Part shown: one piece after another, positions 5,261 through 6,128 of the stretch
Layout of the letters: each line of letters opens with the position of its first letter
Numbering within the stretch: the first letter of the stretch is position 1
DNA from: an uncultured Aquincola sp.
Lineage (GTDB): Bacteria; Pseudomonadota; Gammaproteobacteria; Burkholderiales; Burkholderiaceae
DNA: 6,128 nt
Assembly: GCA_937883885.1 (NCBI GenBank)
Contig: CAKZXL010000874.1
Coordinates: 1-6,128, forward strand
Direction: 5' to 3'
Translations under genes and position numbers: made by a program
Notes under the pieces: model-generated
The model's input: only the letters and a program-made list of their open reading frames with translations
Told to the model about the DNA's origin: nothing
Database searches by the model: none

Positions 5261-6128
5261 ATGGAACACATGGACTTGAACGCCCTGGCCGACTTCAACC
5301 TGGTGGCCACGCACGGCGGCTTTGGCCGCGCCAGCCGGGCCAGCCGCCGATCCAAGGCCACGCTGTCGCGCCGGGTGGCCGAGCTGGAAGAAGCCCTGGG
5401 CGTGCGCCTGATCGAGCGCAACGCGCGCGGCCTGGAACTCACCGAAGCGGGCCGGCAGTTGCAGAGCCGCACCGAAGGCCCGATGCACGAGGTGGCCGAT
5501 GCCTTCACCGCGGCACGGGAAGGCAGCCAGCAGGTGCGCGGCCGGCTGCGCATCGCGGCGCCCCTGCTGTTCGCGCAGCTGGCCATGGGCCGCATCGCCG
5601 CGGAGTTCCGCGCCCGCTATCCCGAGGTGACGGTGGAGGTGGTGGCCGAAGACCGGTTGGTGGACCTGGTGGACGAGCAGTTCGACCTGGCCATCCGCCC
5701 CAACCCGCGGCCCGACACGGCGCTGGTGGGCCGCGCCTTTGCGAAAGACCGGCTGGTGGTGGTGGCCGCGCCCTCGCTGCCCCAGCCACGGGCGCGCCGC
5801 CAGCCGGTGGGCGTGCCGGCCATCGTGCACATGCTGAAGGACGGCGAGACCTGGACGCTCGACGGCGGGCGGCTGGTGATAGCGCCGCAACCGGTGCTGC
5901 GCCTGACATCGATGCTGATGTTGCGCGACGCGGCCATCGCCGGTGGCGGCGTCGCACTGCTGCCGCTGTCCATCGCCTGGCAGCCGATCGCCTCCGGCGA
6001 ACTGCGCCAATGGGGCGAGGTGGCGGGCCGCGAGGTGGACCTGTGGGTGCTGCACACCTCGCGCCGGCTGGCCAGCCCGAAGGTGCGGGCCTTCGTGGAC
6101 TTCATCAGCACGCGTTTTGCGGATGGCC
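5261..6128 (+). CDS. LysR-family transcriptional regulator (3' end outside window)
   Basis: DNA-binding regulator, open from the ATG at 5261 to the window edge (289 codons plus one base) with no stop. The family is usually about 300 residues, so only the tail is missing. The N-terminal winged HTH is at about 4-64: MDLNALADFNLVATHGGFGRAS, KATLSRRVAELEEALGVRL and LELTEAG are classic. A linker helix follows (about 65-92), then a periplasmic-binding-like effector domain from about 93 (GRLRIAAPLLFAQLAMG, FRARYPEVTVEVV, DLVDEQFDLAIRP, AGGGVALLPL). An in-frame ATG at 5270 (MDLNAL) matches the common LysR start and has GGAA a few bases upstream, so it may be the true start. It is divergent from the NmrA-like gene, which it probably controls. 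The inducer is unknown. Confidence 0.94.
   Translation, partial: MEHMDLNALADFNLVATHGGFGRASRASRRSKATLSRRVAELEEALGVRLIERNARGLELTEAGRQLQSRTEGPMHEVADAFTAAREGSQQVRGRLRIAAPLLFAQLAMGRIAAEFRARYPEVTVEVVAEDRLVDLVDEQFDLAIRPNPRPDTALVGRAFAKDRLVVVAAPSLPQPRARRQPVGVPAIVHMLKDGETWTLDGGRLVIAPQPVLRLTSMLMLRDAAIAGGGVALLPLSIAWQPIASGELRQWGEVAGREVDLWVLHTSRRLASPKVRAFVDFISTRFADG

Noticed and set aside
4279..5595. Long upstream extension of the NmrA-like frame across the divergent space into the LysR gene
   Set aside because: Its residues before the ATG at 5151 are Arg/Ser-rich antisense sequence, while that ATG has a good Shine-Dalgarno and begins the GATGTIG Rossmann motif in the right place.
5240..6055. Minus-strand 271-codon open frame antisense to LysR
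   Set aside because: His/Gln/Arg-rich shadow; the plus strand has a full LysR HTH and effector domain.

Overview
The window is GC-rich (roughly 70% by eye) and densely packed with protein genes. A BUG-type (TctC-like) solute-binding protein, an IclR regulator beside a small catabolic operon, and a LysR regulator facing an oxidoreductase together suggest a betaproteobacterium of the order Burkholderiales. That is an inference from gene content and base composition; there is no rRNA or other phylogenetic marker. I see no tRNA, rRNA, CRISPR array, transposase or integrase.

Region 1 (about 1-2919, minus strand) reads as one operon. In transcription order it encodes a small cupin of the 2,4'-dihydroxyacetophenone dioxygenase family, a secreted BUG-family binding protein, an NAD-type short-chain dehydrogenase, and an IclR regulator cut by the left window edge. 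The gaps are 25 nt, a 1-nt overlap, and 12 nt. The logic would be capture of a small organic, perhaps aromatic or oxo-acid, compound in the periplasm, redox and ring or side-chain chemistry in the cytoplasm, and self-regulation by the IclR protein. The substrate is not determined by the sequence.

Region 2 (2920-3066) is the divergent control region between the cupin operon and the next gene. It holds a perfect 17-bp palindrome (TGTCCAC-CAT-GTGGACA) and, 20 bp away centre to centre, a degenerate second copy. This is the best candidate operator in the window and is the most interesting non-coding signal.

Region 3 (3067-4262, plus strand) holds an alpha/beta hydrolase with a complete catalytic triad. 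Its 3' end overlaps a YnfA (UPF0060) four-helix membrane protein by 10 nt.

Region 4 (4279-6128) holds an NmrA-like atypical SDR on the minus strand, convergent with ynfA and divergent from a LysR regulator that runs off the right edge. The 109-nt space between the last two contains a perfect 15-bp palindrome. This is the classical arrangement of a LysR regulator beside its probable target.

Most of the genes belong to families with known folds. The uncommon part is the specific module of DAD-type cupin, orphan binding protein, SDR and IclR regulator with its tandem operator; I see no evidence of a wholly new class of system.
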